From: JABFRG01 sp046351415
GTDB taxonomy: Bacteria > Myxococcota_A > Polyangia > Polyangiales > Polyangiaceae
DNA length: 64,000 bases
Reading direction: 5' to 3'
NCBI GenBank assembly: GCA_046351415.1
Contig: JAXLYO010000010.1
Span: 186,001-250,000 of the forward strand
A program made the translations under genes and the position numbers. Under the pieces are notes generated by a model. That model saw nothing but the letters and a program-made list of their open reading frames with translations, did no database searches and was not told where the DNA came from. Shown in pieces: positions 25,393 to 34,552 of the stretch (its first letter is position 1; each line of letters begins with the position of its first letter).

Positions 25393-28300
25393 ATGGGCAA
25401 ATCCGATCCGAAGAAGCCGCAGCCGCTTGCTCCCCTGAAATTCCGGTCCGCCGGGTTCAGCATCATCCGTTCGCCCCTTCTTCCCGCGGACACGTTCGCT
25501 CCGAAGACCCCCAGTGGTCCCGAGACCCTCGAGCAGCGAACCTCTGCACTCTTCTCGTTCGTGAAGCAGACACCGGTTTGGGAGGCCCTGAAGAGCACGT
25601 CGCCATCGCTCGCCAAGGCGATCGACGCACCACGCAAAGGCCAGGAGCGTAGTGAGATTGCGAGCGCCGTCATGCGGTACGTCGAGCGCATGCGCGGTCG
25701 CGCGACGCCGTTTGGCCTCTGTGCGGGTTATGCGGTCGTACCGACCACGACGGAGACCAGCCTGCCGCTCCAACTCGAGCCTCCGGAGAAGTACAACGCC
25801 ATCCTCCGACTCGACGTCGATGCGCTCATGACCGCAGTTCGCACCGCCGTCGTGGGTGATCGTGCGCGCCGCCACGAGTACATGTGGGCGCCCACGCGCG
25901 AGATCGTCTACGTCGCCGACATGGCCAAGGTCACGAGGCGTTCCGGGGACGGTTCGGTCTCCTACGCGGACGTCGAACGCTCCGAAGCACTCGACGTGAT
26001 CATGGCTGCGGCTTCCCCGCGCGCCAACTGGGAGACGTGCCTCGCAGCGCTCGCGCCTTTCACCGACGACCGAGAAATGCAGGAGGGCTACCTGCACCGC
26101 CTCATCGACGAAGGCATCCTTGTTCCTGAGGCCTATCCGTCCATTTCGACCGATGACGAACTTGCGCCCGTTGCCGAGTTGCGCAATCCCGAGCTCGATT
26201 CCGTCGTGCGCGTGGCGCGAGAGAACCGCGTGGGTCCCATCGGTCCGCGCCTCCTCACGGCTGCCGAAACGCTGGAGAAGGCCATCAGCGAATTCCGCAA
26301 GACGGACAAAGAGCGCAGCGCGAAGAAAACCGCCGACGACAAGGTGGAGATCGCCGAACAGGATGCACCGGCCAAGGCGGAAGACAGCGAGAACTCGGGC
26401 GAAGAGGGTAGCGTCGCAACTCCTCCGGCCTCTGCCGACCCCGCCTGCATTTATGACCTCATGAAGACCCTCTCGTCCGGCGCGCTCGGCGACGACTTCT
26501 TCAAGGAGCTGACGCGCATCGCAGCGGTCGTGCAGCGTTTCATGGTGAAAGGCGGCGACCCTCGTCAGGCCGCGTTCTGTCGCTTCCTCATGGAGCGGTA
26601 CGAAGGTCGTGAGGTTCCGTTGGTGGAAGCGCTCGACCCGGACTTCGGCTTCGCTTTCCCCGTCGATCCTACGGGCGTTCAGGGTGGCGGTGGCGACTAC
26701 TCCCACCAAGCCACACTGACCGCCTGGCGCCTCAAGCTCTACACGAAAGCCATGGCATCCGGCACGCGTGAGATCGTGCTCACGGAGGCCGATCTCCCGC
26801 CCGCCCCGCCGCCCGAGTCACAGCCGCGCGTGCCGCTCGGGATGTCGGTCTTCGCAAAGCTCCAAATGAAGGAGGGCCAGCCCATCTTCGTCGAGCCGAC
26901 CATCGTCGCGCCTCCGGGCACCGCCTACTTCGGACGCGCATCCGGCGTGAGCCGAGACATTCGCGAGCGCGCCGAGGCCTTCATCAAGGCACAAAGCCAG
27001 TACGTCGATGCCGACGTCGCGCAGCTCACGTACTTCTTGCCCGGTCGTAGCGCGGCATTCGTCCAGTACCCGTGCCTCACTCCTTACGAGCTCGTCCTCT
27101 CCGCGCGCCCGGGGGCATCGGAGGAGCAGCGAATCGACGTCAACGACCTCTTGGTCAGCCCCGTTGGCGACCAAGCCATCCTGCGATCGAGGAAGACCGG
27201 ACGCCGCATTTCCGTCGTCGCCACAGGCGCCGCCAACCCCAATCGCGAAGTGCTCACGGGTCTCGCCCGCTTCTTGCTAACGGTCGAGCGCGACGATTTC
27301 GGCGGTGCGTTCCACTGGGGCGCCTTCTCGGAAGCACCTTTCCTCCCGCGCGTTCGCTTCGAGCAGCACATTCTCAGCCCGATGAAGTGGCGCGTGACCA
27401 AAGAGCAGACGCGTCCCATTCTCGACGGGAAGACGGTGACGGAGCGTTGGAATGCAGTCCAGAAGCTGCGCGCGGACCTCGGGCTCCCGAGGCACATTCT
27501 CTTCGCCGAGCACTCCGACAACCTCTTGCCTGTCGACCTCGACGACGTGCTCAGCGTGGAAGCGTGGCTTTCGACCGCCCGGGAAGACATGCCGCTCATC
27601 GAGCACAATCGGCTCGGCGGCGTCGTGGGTCCAACCGCTTTCCATCACGAAATGGTGTTCCCGCTCGTGTCCACGTGGAAGCCCGCTGCCGGTGCAACGT
27701 CCGCTGCCGCCTCGCGCCACCACTACCAGGATTACGACGAGAAGGACGCCTTCGACACCATCATGCCCGGAGGCAATTGCCTCTACCTCCGCATCTACGG
27801 CGGTCGCGGTGAACTCATCTCGGTGATACGCGACACGCTTTCAGGGTTGCTGGAGGAAGCGCATGACAAGGGTGAGATCACCCATTGGTTCTTCTTGCCC
27901 TTCACGGACCCAGACGCACACATTCGCGTGCGTGCCTTCGGAGACCCCGGCTACCTCTTCGGCAAGCTCTTGCCCGCCATGCACAATGCCCTCGCGCCTC
28001 AGCTCGCGACGCGCGTGATCCGAAAGGTCGAGGTAAGCAGCTACGAACGCGAAACGTATCGCTATGGCGGCCCCGAAAGCACGAACATCTGCGAGCGGAT
28101 TTTCTGTGCATCGAGCCAAGCCGCGCTCACGTTCCACGAGCAATTCGAGGGCGACGGAAGCTCGGCCATCGACCTCCTCGTACCGACGGTAGGGTCGCTT
28201 CGCTCGATGGTCGCACAGATGGGCCTAGACACGGCCGAGATGCGCAAGCAGTTCACGCGTACGGGCGAGCTCTACACGCGCACCGAGGACAAGATGATCC

Positions 28301-28614
28301 CCAAGCGTGCCGCCGGAGAGTTCCTCCGTCGCGCAAAGCCGAAGTTCCTGGAGCCGGTCGATCCGAAGGTCGCGCTGGGCGAAAAAGCCATCGCAGCGCT
28401 GAAGAAGGGCTTCGACGACCTACGCCATGCATGCGAAACGAAGGTCTCGAAGCGCGACTACAGTTCGCTTTGCTCCGACATCATGCACGTTCACTCGATT
28501 CGTTTGCTGACGACGTGGTGCGAAATTCCCAACACCGAGGCCATCGCCTACTTCCTCGGAGAGAAGGTCCTCGCTGCCGATGCAGCCATCCAAGCGCGAG
28601 ACGCCGCCAAATGA
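25393..28614 (+). CDS. lanB: Class I lanthipeptide dehydratase (LanB), full length
   Basis: This 1073-residue protein carries both LanB halves. The N-terminal glutamylation domain has the signature RATPFGLCAG at 103-112, and this half continues to about residue 760. A Lys/Asp/Glu/Ala-rich insertion at about 300-355 looks disordered. The C-terminal elimination domain has HWFFLPFTDPDAHIRVR (831-847), YERETYRYGGPE (884-895) and a final IMHVHSIRLL block. LanB uses glutamyl-tRNA to dehydrate Ser and Thr of a precursor peptide. The gene is coupled to lanC by an ATGA overlap. The weakest point is the missing precursor. A low-scoring sigma-54-like promoter lies at about 25282-25297. Confidence 0.93.
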   Translation: MGKSDPKKPQPLAPLKFRSAGFSIIRSPLLPADTFAPKTPSGPETLEQRTSALFSFVKQTPVWEALKSTSPSLAKAIDAPRKGQERSEIASAVMRYVERMRGRATPFGLCAGYAVVPTTTETSLPLQLEPPEKYNAILRLDVDALMTAVRTAVVGDRARRHEYMWAPTREIVYVADMAKVTRRSGDGSVSYADVERSEALDVIMAAASPRANWETCLAALAPFTDDREMQEGYLHRLIDEGILVPEAYPSISTDDELAPVAELRNPELDSVVRVARENRVGPIGPRLLTAAETLEKAISEFRKTDKERSAKKTADDKVEIAEQDAPAKAEDSENSGEEGSVATPPASADPACIYDLMKTLSSGALGDDFFKELTRIAAVVQRFMVKGGDPRQAAFCRFLMERYEGREVPLVEALDPDFGFAFPVDPTGVQGGGGDYSHQATLTAWRLKLYTKAMASGTREIVLTEADLPPAPPPESQPRVPLGMSVFAKLQMKEGQPIFVEPTIVAPPGTAYFGRASGVSRDIRERAEAFIKAQSQYVDADVAQLTYFLPGRSAAFVQYPCLTPYELVLSARPGASEEQRIDVNDLLVSPVGDQAILRSRKTGRRISVVATGAANPNREVLTGLARFLLTVERDDFGGAFHWGAFSEAPFLPRVRFEQHILSPMKWRVTKEQTRPILDGKTVTERWNAVQKLRADLGLPRHILFAEHSDNLLPVDLDDVLSVEAWLSTAREDMPLIEHNRLGGVVGPTAFHHEMVFPLVSTWKPAAGATSAAASRHHYQDYDEKDAFDTIMPGGNCLYLRIYGGRGELISVIRDTLSGLLEEAHDKGEITHWFFLPFTDPDAHIRVRAFGDPGYLFGKLLPAMHNALAPQLATRVIRKVEVSSYERETYRYGGPESTNICERIFCASSQAALTFHEQFEGDGSSAIDLLVPTVGSLRSMVAQMGLDTAEMRKQFTRTGELYTRTEDKMIPKRAAGEFLRRAKPKFLEPVDPKVALGEKAIAALKKGFDDLRHACETKVSKRDYSSLCSDIMHVHSIRLLTTWCEIPNTEAIAYFLGEKVLAADAAIQARDAAK

Positions 28615-29741
28615 AAGCTGCTGATTTCATTCAACTGTTCCTAAGCCGCGTCTCGCCGGAGGCAATCCTGCACGCAGAAGGGGGCTACACGGCTCTCCTC
28701 GGGGGCGCTTCGGGGATCGTGTTCGCCATGTCGGAATTGTTCGAGGCGGGTCTCGTGAAGCGCGATCAGGTCGAGCTGTGGCTTGGCGCGCTCGCCGACT
28801 ATCAGAAGCACCCTCTCGCGGTTCACTTCCCGGACTTCAAACCGACGAAGCTGGCGAACGGCCACATGTCAGGTCCGCTCAGTACGACCTTTGCGCACGC
28901 ATACGCCGGCGTTGCCTTGGGTAACGCCGACGTCGCGCGCACGAGCACGAGGCAGTTCGTCGAAGGTGCGCGCGCGCTGCTCGTCGATTCGGAACCCAAG
29001 CTCCGTGAGCTCTGGGGGGGAACGGCGGGGCTCATCGTCGTAACGGACGTGCTCGCCGAGAAGCTCGGAAAGCTCCCCACCGGCTCTGCCGACGCCGAGA
29101 TTCAGTCGCTCAAAGCCTTGCGTGACGACTGCAGTGCGGACCTTCTCGAGGTCATGAAGATCCCCTTCGCCGATCGCGGCAACAACGCGCTCGGACTCGC
29201 GTATCTCGGCATGGCTCACGGGTTCGCAGGAGAGATCTATGGGGCACTGCTCGCGTCCGACTCCCCGTCTGACTTCCTCATCGCTCGCCTCGATGAGCTA
29301 GCCGCACTCGCTACGCGTGAGGACAACCTCATAGCTTGGCCAACCCACATCGGAGGAGAAATCCCGCCCCCCCTTTGGTCGAGCTACTGCAATGGCGCAC
29401 CGGGCATGCTCGAACTCTGGGCTACCGCCTACGAGAAGACCCAGCGAAAGGAATACTTGGAACTCGCACGTCTGGCTGCCGAGACGACGTTCGGTCTCCT
29501 CACGCCCGTCGCAAGCCTTTGCTGTGGCGTCGCGGGCCAAGGTGTGGCGCTCGTTCGTTACGGCGAGCGCTGTGACGATCCCAAGGCCGTCGATCGCGGC
29601 AAGCGCCGCATTCGGCGAACCTTCGAGTTGGGCTGCCCAGAGCCCGGTCTGATGAAGGGCGACGCAGGCCTCGCGCTCATCGCGCTCGCTGTCATGCAGC
29701 GCAAGCCGCTTCGAATTCCCCTCGTGAACGCGCCTCTTTGA
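28611..29741 (+). CDS. lanC: LanC-like lanthionine cyclase with Cys-Cys-Cys zinc site
   Basis: This 376-residue protein shows the LanC pattern: GMAHGFAG near residue 203, YCNGAPG with C260, and LCCGVAGQG with C304 and C305. In typical LanC enzymes the zinc ligands are Cys, Cys and His, so the third position here reads Cys instead of His. LanC adds cysteine thiols to dehydrated residues to close thioether rings. The protein is somewhat shorter than the usual 400-plus residues. The start overlaps the lanB stop (ATGA), a sign of tight co-expression. The gene converges with the ABC transporter gene 12 nt away. Confidence 0.9.
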   Translation: MKAADFIQLFLSRVSPEAILHAEGGYTALLGGASGIVFAMSELFEAGLVKRDQVELWLGALADYQKHPLAVHFPDFKPTKLANGHMSGPLSTTFAHAYAGVALGNADVARTSTRQFVEGARALLVDSEPKLRELWGGTAGLIVVTDVLAEKLGKLPTGSADAEIQSLKALRDDCSADLLEVMKIPFADRGNNALGLAYLGMAHGFAGEIYGALLASDSPSDFLIARLDELAALATREDNLIAWPTHIGGEIPPPLWSSYCNGAPGMLELWATAYEKTQRKEYLELARLAAETTFGLLTPVASLCCGVAGQGVALVRYGERCDDPKAVDRGKRRIRRTFELGCPEPGLMKGDAGLALIALAVMQRKPLRIPLVNAPL

Positions 29742-29753
29742 CCGCCTCCTCCC

Positions 29754-31832
29754 TCAAGGGTGGGCAATGACGAGCAACGTCTTCGAACGCTTGCGCACGC
29801 ACTCCATGACGTCCTGCAAGATGACCGGGTCGAGGGCGCCGAAGCTCTCGTCGAAAATCACGAGTTCTGCGCCCTGCAGCAGCGTGCGAGCGATGTAGAG
29901 GCGACTCTTTTCACCGTGAGACAACTGCCAACCGGTCTCGCCGAGTGTCTGTACGAACCCCGAAGGCATTCGCTGGAGGAGCGGTCCTAGGCCGAGTTCC
30001 TGACAGATGGTGCGCGCCTCGTCACTGATTTCCCCGATTTCGGCCCTCGGGTCCAAGTTGAATGCAAACGTGCTCGAGAAGATATAGTTCTCGTGAAACT
30101 GTGGTGCATACGCGACGCGCAAGCGCCACTCGGCGTTCGGAACCGAATCCATGTCGAGACCGCGGACGAGAATCGTGCCGCCCCCGGGCCTTCGTTCCGA
30201 GGCGAGCAGCGCAGCAAAAGTGCTCTTGCCGCTCCCCGATGGACCTTCGAGAAGAAGACGTTCTCCCTCGGCGACTTGGAGCGACACGTCGCGCAGAATG
30301 CTGCGGCCAGTGGAGGTCTGGGCGTAGCTCAAGTTGGAAACCGTCACGACCACGGGGCGGCGCCCTGGCTCCGTGCGAATTTCGGGCAGAGGCCGCCAAG
30401 GCTTGTCGACGGTCTTTCCGGACTCGAGCAAAGACTTCACGGCGCCGTACGCGCAGTACCATGGGGCCCACGCAGCCGCAGACGCGTTGATGCCCGCCCA
30501 CGCCTGACGCGCCGCCATGACCGCGAGCACGAGAAAGAGCACGTTGGCCTCTCTCTGAACGAAGGCCCCGAGCACGGCACCGAGCGAAAGAACGAACCAC
30601 AGCCGGGGCGAGACGGTGCTCCACGTGGAAACGCGATCGAAAGATCGCACGCCCACGCCGTAGGCATGGAGCATCTCGTCCTCGCCTTCGTGCGTCGCGT
30701 CGAGCGTGCGCTGGAGAATCCTCGTGCGATGTCCGACGATCTTCTCGACCAAGTCGTCGGTGAGGTCGAGCCTGTTGCGGTACTGCTGGATGTAGAGTGT
30801 AGCCGTGCGGTAGGCGAGCCACACCGCGAAGACCGTGAACGCCAACAGACCGCTGACAACGGCGTAGGCGTAGGGGCCTTTGAAGGCTAGTGCGATGGCA
30901 CTGCCCCAGAAGCCGATAGGGAGTACGAGGCCCGTCACCTCCGCGATGGCGCCGCGCTCGATGACTTCGGCCTCACTCACACGAGCAAGCAAGCGTCCCA
31001 GGCCCGTCCCGCGCACCTCGTCCGGTGAAAGGTGGAACGTTCCTTCGAGCAAACGTCGTTTGAAGGCGACGCCGACGGAGATCATCAAGCGCCCGAGAGC
31101 GATGTTGGTGACGTAGGCGAGAGGGATGTCGGTGAGAACGAGCAGCGTCCAACCCACGAGCCGTGAGGTGTCGACGCGCCCAGTTAGTGCAGCCGAGCCC
31201 AGCGCGTAAGCCGATGCACCCGCGACGAACATGCGCAGCAAACTGACGAGACCGAACCCGACCGCCTGAGCGACGGCGCCTTCGTGTTTGGCTTGCGTCC
31301 ACAAGGAATACGAAGCGTCGGGACGGAAGGTCGTTGCGTGGATGCGCTGGCTTCCGAGCTCGCCCGTCGTGGCGAGCGCTTCGAGAAGTTGGGCCCCCTT
31401 TGGCAACTCGGCGACCCAACGGGTCTCGTCCGTGCCTTCCGCACTCGCGCGCAGCACCTCTGCGACGAGTTCCCGCGCGCTCTTCACGCGCGTCTGTCCA
31501 TTGGGGAGATAGAGCGTGCAGGTCCCACCCGAGCCCACGATGGCGAGCGTGAGATCTTGACGGGCTCCTTGGAGCCTCAGGAGCTGTGCGCCAGGCGTTT
31601 CGAGCGTGCGGAGAAGCGCCTCGGGGTCGACCCGAACCGTGAGACTCTCGACGCCGAGTACGCGCGGGGCTTCGGTGAGCCAACGCTCCGGCGTCGTTCC
31701 CGAAAGTGGCGGAAGCGCGGCGCGTCTCAGTGGCAAGCCCGAAGGAACGAGCACTGCTTGGAGTGCACTCGGAAGGCCTTCGTTCGGGTAGGCCCAATCC
31801 CGAACGGTTTCTCTCGCGGAAGGAGCGGTCAC
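29754..31832 (-). CDS. ABC half-transporter without peptidase, with extra N-terminal domain
   Basis: This 692-residue protein starts at GTG and overlaps the stop of the upstream C39 transporter by 3 nt. The N-terminal 190 residues form a soluble domain of unknown fold that does not look like a C39 peptidase. A type-1 exporter membrane domain follows (about 200-480), then a nucleotide-binding domain with Walker A GPSGSGKST around K536, a degenerate signature LSHGEKSRLYIAR and Walker B LVIFDES. Together with the neighbour it resembles the paired NHLP-type peptide exporters (one peptidase-bearing, one not). It probably forms a heterodimer with that protein. Confidence 0.85.
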   Translation of the reverse strand: MTAPSARETVRDWAYPNEGLPSALQAVLVPSGLPLRRAALPPLSGTTPERWLTEAPRVLGVESLTVRVDPEALLRTLETPGAQLLRLQGARQDLTLAIVGSGGTCTLYLPNGQTRVKSARELVAEVLRASAEGTDETRWVAELPKGAQLLEALATTGELGSQRIHATTFRPDASYSLWTQAKHEGAVAQAVGFGLVSLLRMFVAGASAYALGSAALTGRVDTSRLVGWTLLVLTDIPLAYVTNIALGRLMISVGVAFKRRLLEGTFHLSPDEVRGTGLGRLLARVSEAEVIERGAIAEVTGLVLPIGFWGSAIALAFKGPYAYAVVSGLLAFTVFAVWLAYRTATLYIQQYRNRLDLTDDLVEKIVGHRTRILQRTLDATHEGEDEMLHAYGVGVRSFDRVSTWSTVSPRLWFVLSLGAVLGAFVQREANVLFLVLAVMAARQAWAGINASAAAWAPWYCAYGAVKSLLESGKTVDKPWRPLPEIRTEPGRRPVVVTVSNLSYAQTSTGRSILRDVSLQVAEGERLLLEGPSGSGKSTFAALLASERRPGGGTILVRGLDMDSVPNAEWRLRVAYAPQFHENYIFSSTFAFNLDPRAEIGEISDEARTICQELGLGPLLQRMPSGFVQTLGETGWQLSHGEKSRLYIARTLLQGAELVIFDESFGALDPVILQDVMECVRKRSKTLLVIAHP

Positions 31833-34549
31833 GATGCCTCCTCCCGAATCACGCCGTCTTGGATGCGGAGGCGACGCCATTCTTGCGAACGCCAAATGCT
31901 CGTCTTTGCGCGCTCCTCGGCATCGAGCAGGAGCTTGAAGCGACTTTCAGGCTCTTGCCGCAGCGCGAGCGGGTGGCCATCTTCGACGATCTGGCCGTCC
32001 TCGACGACGAGAACTCGGTCGAAGTCGAGCGCGTGACCGATGTCGTGGCTGACGAACAGCAGCGTGGCGTTCAGCCAGAGTTTGCGTGCCTCGTTCAGCA
32101 TCTTTCGGCGCGTCACTTGATCGAGCCCACGGAACGGCTCGTCGAGAACGGCGAGCTTCGTCTCGCTCCGAAGAAGCGCTCGCGCGATGCGAACACGCTG
32201 CCCTTCACCACCCGAGAGGAAATTGCCGTCCCATCCGATCTTCGTGCCTAGACCTTCGGCGAGATTGTCGACGACGGGGAACAGATTGGCCGCCACGAGC
32301 ACGTCTTCGAGCGGACGCCGCGTGTCACTAGTCGTTGCATATTCCACGTTTTCGAGAAGGCTGCGGTTCCAGAGCTGGGTCGCCGGGTCGACCCACGCGG
32401 TCATGGCACGCAAGGACGGGTAGGTTTCTTCGTCGAGCGGCGTGTCGTTCGCCAGCACAGTACCAGCCGCAGGCTTCAAAAGACCGAGCAGGAGACCAAG
32501 CAAGGACGACTTCCCTGCTCCGGACGGGCCGACGATCGCCACGTGCTGGCCGGACGGGATGTTGAGCGAGAACGTGTCGAGCAACGTGCGACCCGCCACG
32601 AGAACGCGCACGTTCTTGAAAAACAGCTTCACGCCGCGGTCGCGCTTGGGGATTTGCGCCTTCGGCAGGTCGGTGCGCGCATAGCGCGTGACCTCCAAAA
32701 TGCGCGTCAATGCGAGCTCGGCGCCAGGATAGCTGCGGAATACATTGACCAGGCCTGCGACATTGCCCGGGATGCGCATCGCCCAGAAAGCGAGCAGCAC
32801 GAATCCTCGTACGTCGGGGTGACGGGCCACGTGGGCGTAGAGGCACCCGCTCGTGATGAGCACGCCTACGAGCGTGTCGAGCGCGCCGAAGATTCCGCGT
32901 CGCTGCTGGTCAGCCTCACTCGTGCGCCTCCAGCCGGCAAGCTCACGGTCGTAGTCGCGACGGATCGGACCTTGGAATCCGTGGGTTCGGACGGGGCGAA
33001 TGCCTCGCAGCGCGTCGAGGAACATGAGGAGCATGCGAGCGGCATGCGCCTGGAAACGCGTACCCACTTCTCTGAGCGACGCGATGGAGAGATACGACAC
33101 GCCTGTGAGAGCCAAGGCGCCCACGAAAACGATAGGCAGGCAGAGAGGCTCGATGAGAGCGAGTGCCACGAGAGCCGCCGCGAGTTCGACGACCGTCCGC
33201 ACGATGGAAAAGAGCAGATAGGGCAGCTGTCTGCCCGTCGTGAGAGCGTGGGCGCGCTGCGCGAGGTCCGTCGTCGGACGCGAACGAACGAACTGTTCGT
33301 CGACGCGGGGCATGGCTTGTACGACCGCGAGGCGAAGCTTCAGCTCCAGGTAGGCACCTACACGCCGGCCTCCCCACTCCGTCAATCGCTCGAGTCCTAC
33401 GACGATGAGGAAGAAGGTCACGACGAGGAGCGAGACCTGCACGCGCACCGACGTCGAATCGAAAACGCGCCCCGCATCCACTGCCGCGCGAGACATGAAG
33501 GTCTCGATCATGACGACCGGGACGAAGATCACGTTCGCGACTGCCAGGGCCACGGCAAGCAGCCTGTGCTTCGTGTCGAGATAGCCCCAAATCGTGGAGA
33601 AGAGACTCATCTTCCCGAGGTCTTCCTCGGTCGCGGCGGCAGCGACCTGAGCGGCCACGCCCTTTTGCATCACGGCCTCGAGTGCCTCTTCGGCCGTGTC
33701 GACCTTGGAAACGCGGGGCTGATTTCGCTCTGGCGGCGCGAGTGCGATGACGCCCGTCACGCCCACCATGTCTTCTTCGAGTGGAACCGGCCCGATGCTC
33801 CGCATTTTCGGCAGGGCGACGTTGCGCGCCGAGAATTCGCGGAGGCAGCCTTGGTAAGCCGTCTCCATCATCGCGTCGCGTTGACCACCGGCGATGCCCT
33901 TCTTCATGGCGAAGCGCGTGAGCCGGAAGGCCGTATCGACCGCCGAGGCTTCGGCCACGCCGTTCACGTCGCGTACCCCTGCGATGAGCTCGCGAGCACG
34001 GCCACTCACGGTGCGAAGCCCCACTTCCTCGAGCGTCTCGGAGAACGTGCTCCCAGGCCACCAATCGAGAAACGCGTCGGTCGGCATGCGATGGGTGTGT
34101 TGGTAGAGCCCGGCGAGGAAGGTCTCGGCGAGGACCCACTCGCGGCCGCCCGAAGGGTTCATGACTTGGAGCAGCTCCCCCATCCTTCGCCACACCACGA
34201 CGAAGTGCGGGATGCCCGCATCGTGACGGACGATCGCGATGAAGGGGTACCGGCCTTCCATCGCCTCGAGATAGAGGTCCTGCGGAAGGATGTGCTGAAT
34301 GACATCGATGCCCAGCGCGAGTGAAACGTCTTCGAGCGAGTCGATGGAGGTACCGTCGACGCCCGTCTGACATGCGTCACGCAAACGCTCGTAGCTGAGC
34401 GCGCATCCGTACGCTTGCGCGAACGACGCGAGCGCCGCGACGCCGCAGTCCATCGAGGAAATTTGCAATACCTCGGGTGCAAGGAACGTGTAGCCCTTGC
34501 TCTTCGTGTTCTTCTTCTTCGCGGAGCCGCGATTCGGATCGTCCGACAT
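31829..34549 (-). CDS. C39 peptidase-containing ABC transporter (bacteriocin exporter type)
   Basis: This 906-residue protein has an N-terminal C39 peptidase-like domain (about 22-150), with Q29 and the nucleophile C35 in QISSMDCGVAAL and H115 in HFVVVW. The usual third residue, Asp in DP, is Asn (N131, in MNPSGG), 16 residues after the His as in known C39 enzymes. A region of about 160 residues (roughly 150-310) with no recognised fold precedes the membrane domain (about 320-600). The nucleotide-binding domain has Walker A around K680, signature LSGGEGQRVRIAR and Walker B LAVLDEP. C39 transporters cut leader peptides during export. HlyD lies 3 nt upstream. Confidence 0.9.
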   Translation of the reverse strand: MSDDPNRGSAKKKNTKSKGYTFLAPEVLQISSMDCGVAALASFAQAYGCALSYERLRDACQTGVDGTSIDSLEDVSLALGIDVIQHILPQDLYLEAMEGRYPFIAIVRHDAGIPHFVVVWRRMGELLQVMNPSGGREWVLAETFLAGLYQHTHRMPTDAFLDWWPGSTFSETLEEVGLRTVSGRARELIAGVRDVNGVAEASAVDTAFRLTRFAMKKGIAGGQRDAMMETAYQGCLREFSARNVALPKMRSIGPVPLEEDMVGVTGVIALAPPERNQPRVSKVDTAEEALEAVMQKGVAAQVAAAATEEDLGKMSLFSTIWGYLDTKHRLLAVALAVANVIFVPVVMIETFMSRAAVDAGRVFDSTSVRVQVSLLVVTFFLIVVGLERLTEWGGRRVGAYLELKLRLAVVQAMPRVDEQFVRSRPTTDLAQRAHALTTGRQLPYLLFSIVRTVVELAAALVALALIEPLCLPIVFVGALALTGVSYLSIASLREVGTRFQAHAARMLLMFLDALRGIRPVRTHGFQGPIRRDYDRELAGWRRTSEADQQRRGIFGALDTLVGVLITSGCLYAHVARHPDVRGFVLLAFWAMRIPGNVAGLVNVFRSYPGAELALTRILEVTRYARTDLPKAQIPKRDRGVKLFFKNVRVLVAGRTLLDTFSLNIPSGQHVAIVGPSGAGKSSLLGLLLGLLKPAAGTVLANDTPLDEETYPSLRAMTAWVDPATQLWNRSLLENVEYATTSDTRRPLEDVLVAANLFPVVDNLAEGLGTKIGWDGNFLSGGEGQRVRIARALLRSETKLAVLDEPFRGLDQVTRRKMLNEARKLWLNATLLFVSHDIGHALDFDRVLVVEDGQIVEDGHPLALRQEPESRFKLLLDAEERAKTSIWRSQEWRRLRIQDGVIREEAS

Positions 34550-34552
34550 CGT

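Noticed and set aside
25197..25438. 80-codon plus-strand frame upstream of lanB, possible precursor peptide
   Set aside because: It has no cysteine, so it cannot form lanthionine rings, and it runs into the lanB coding region.
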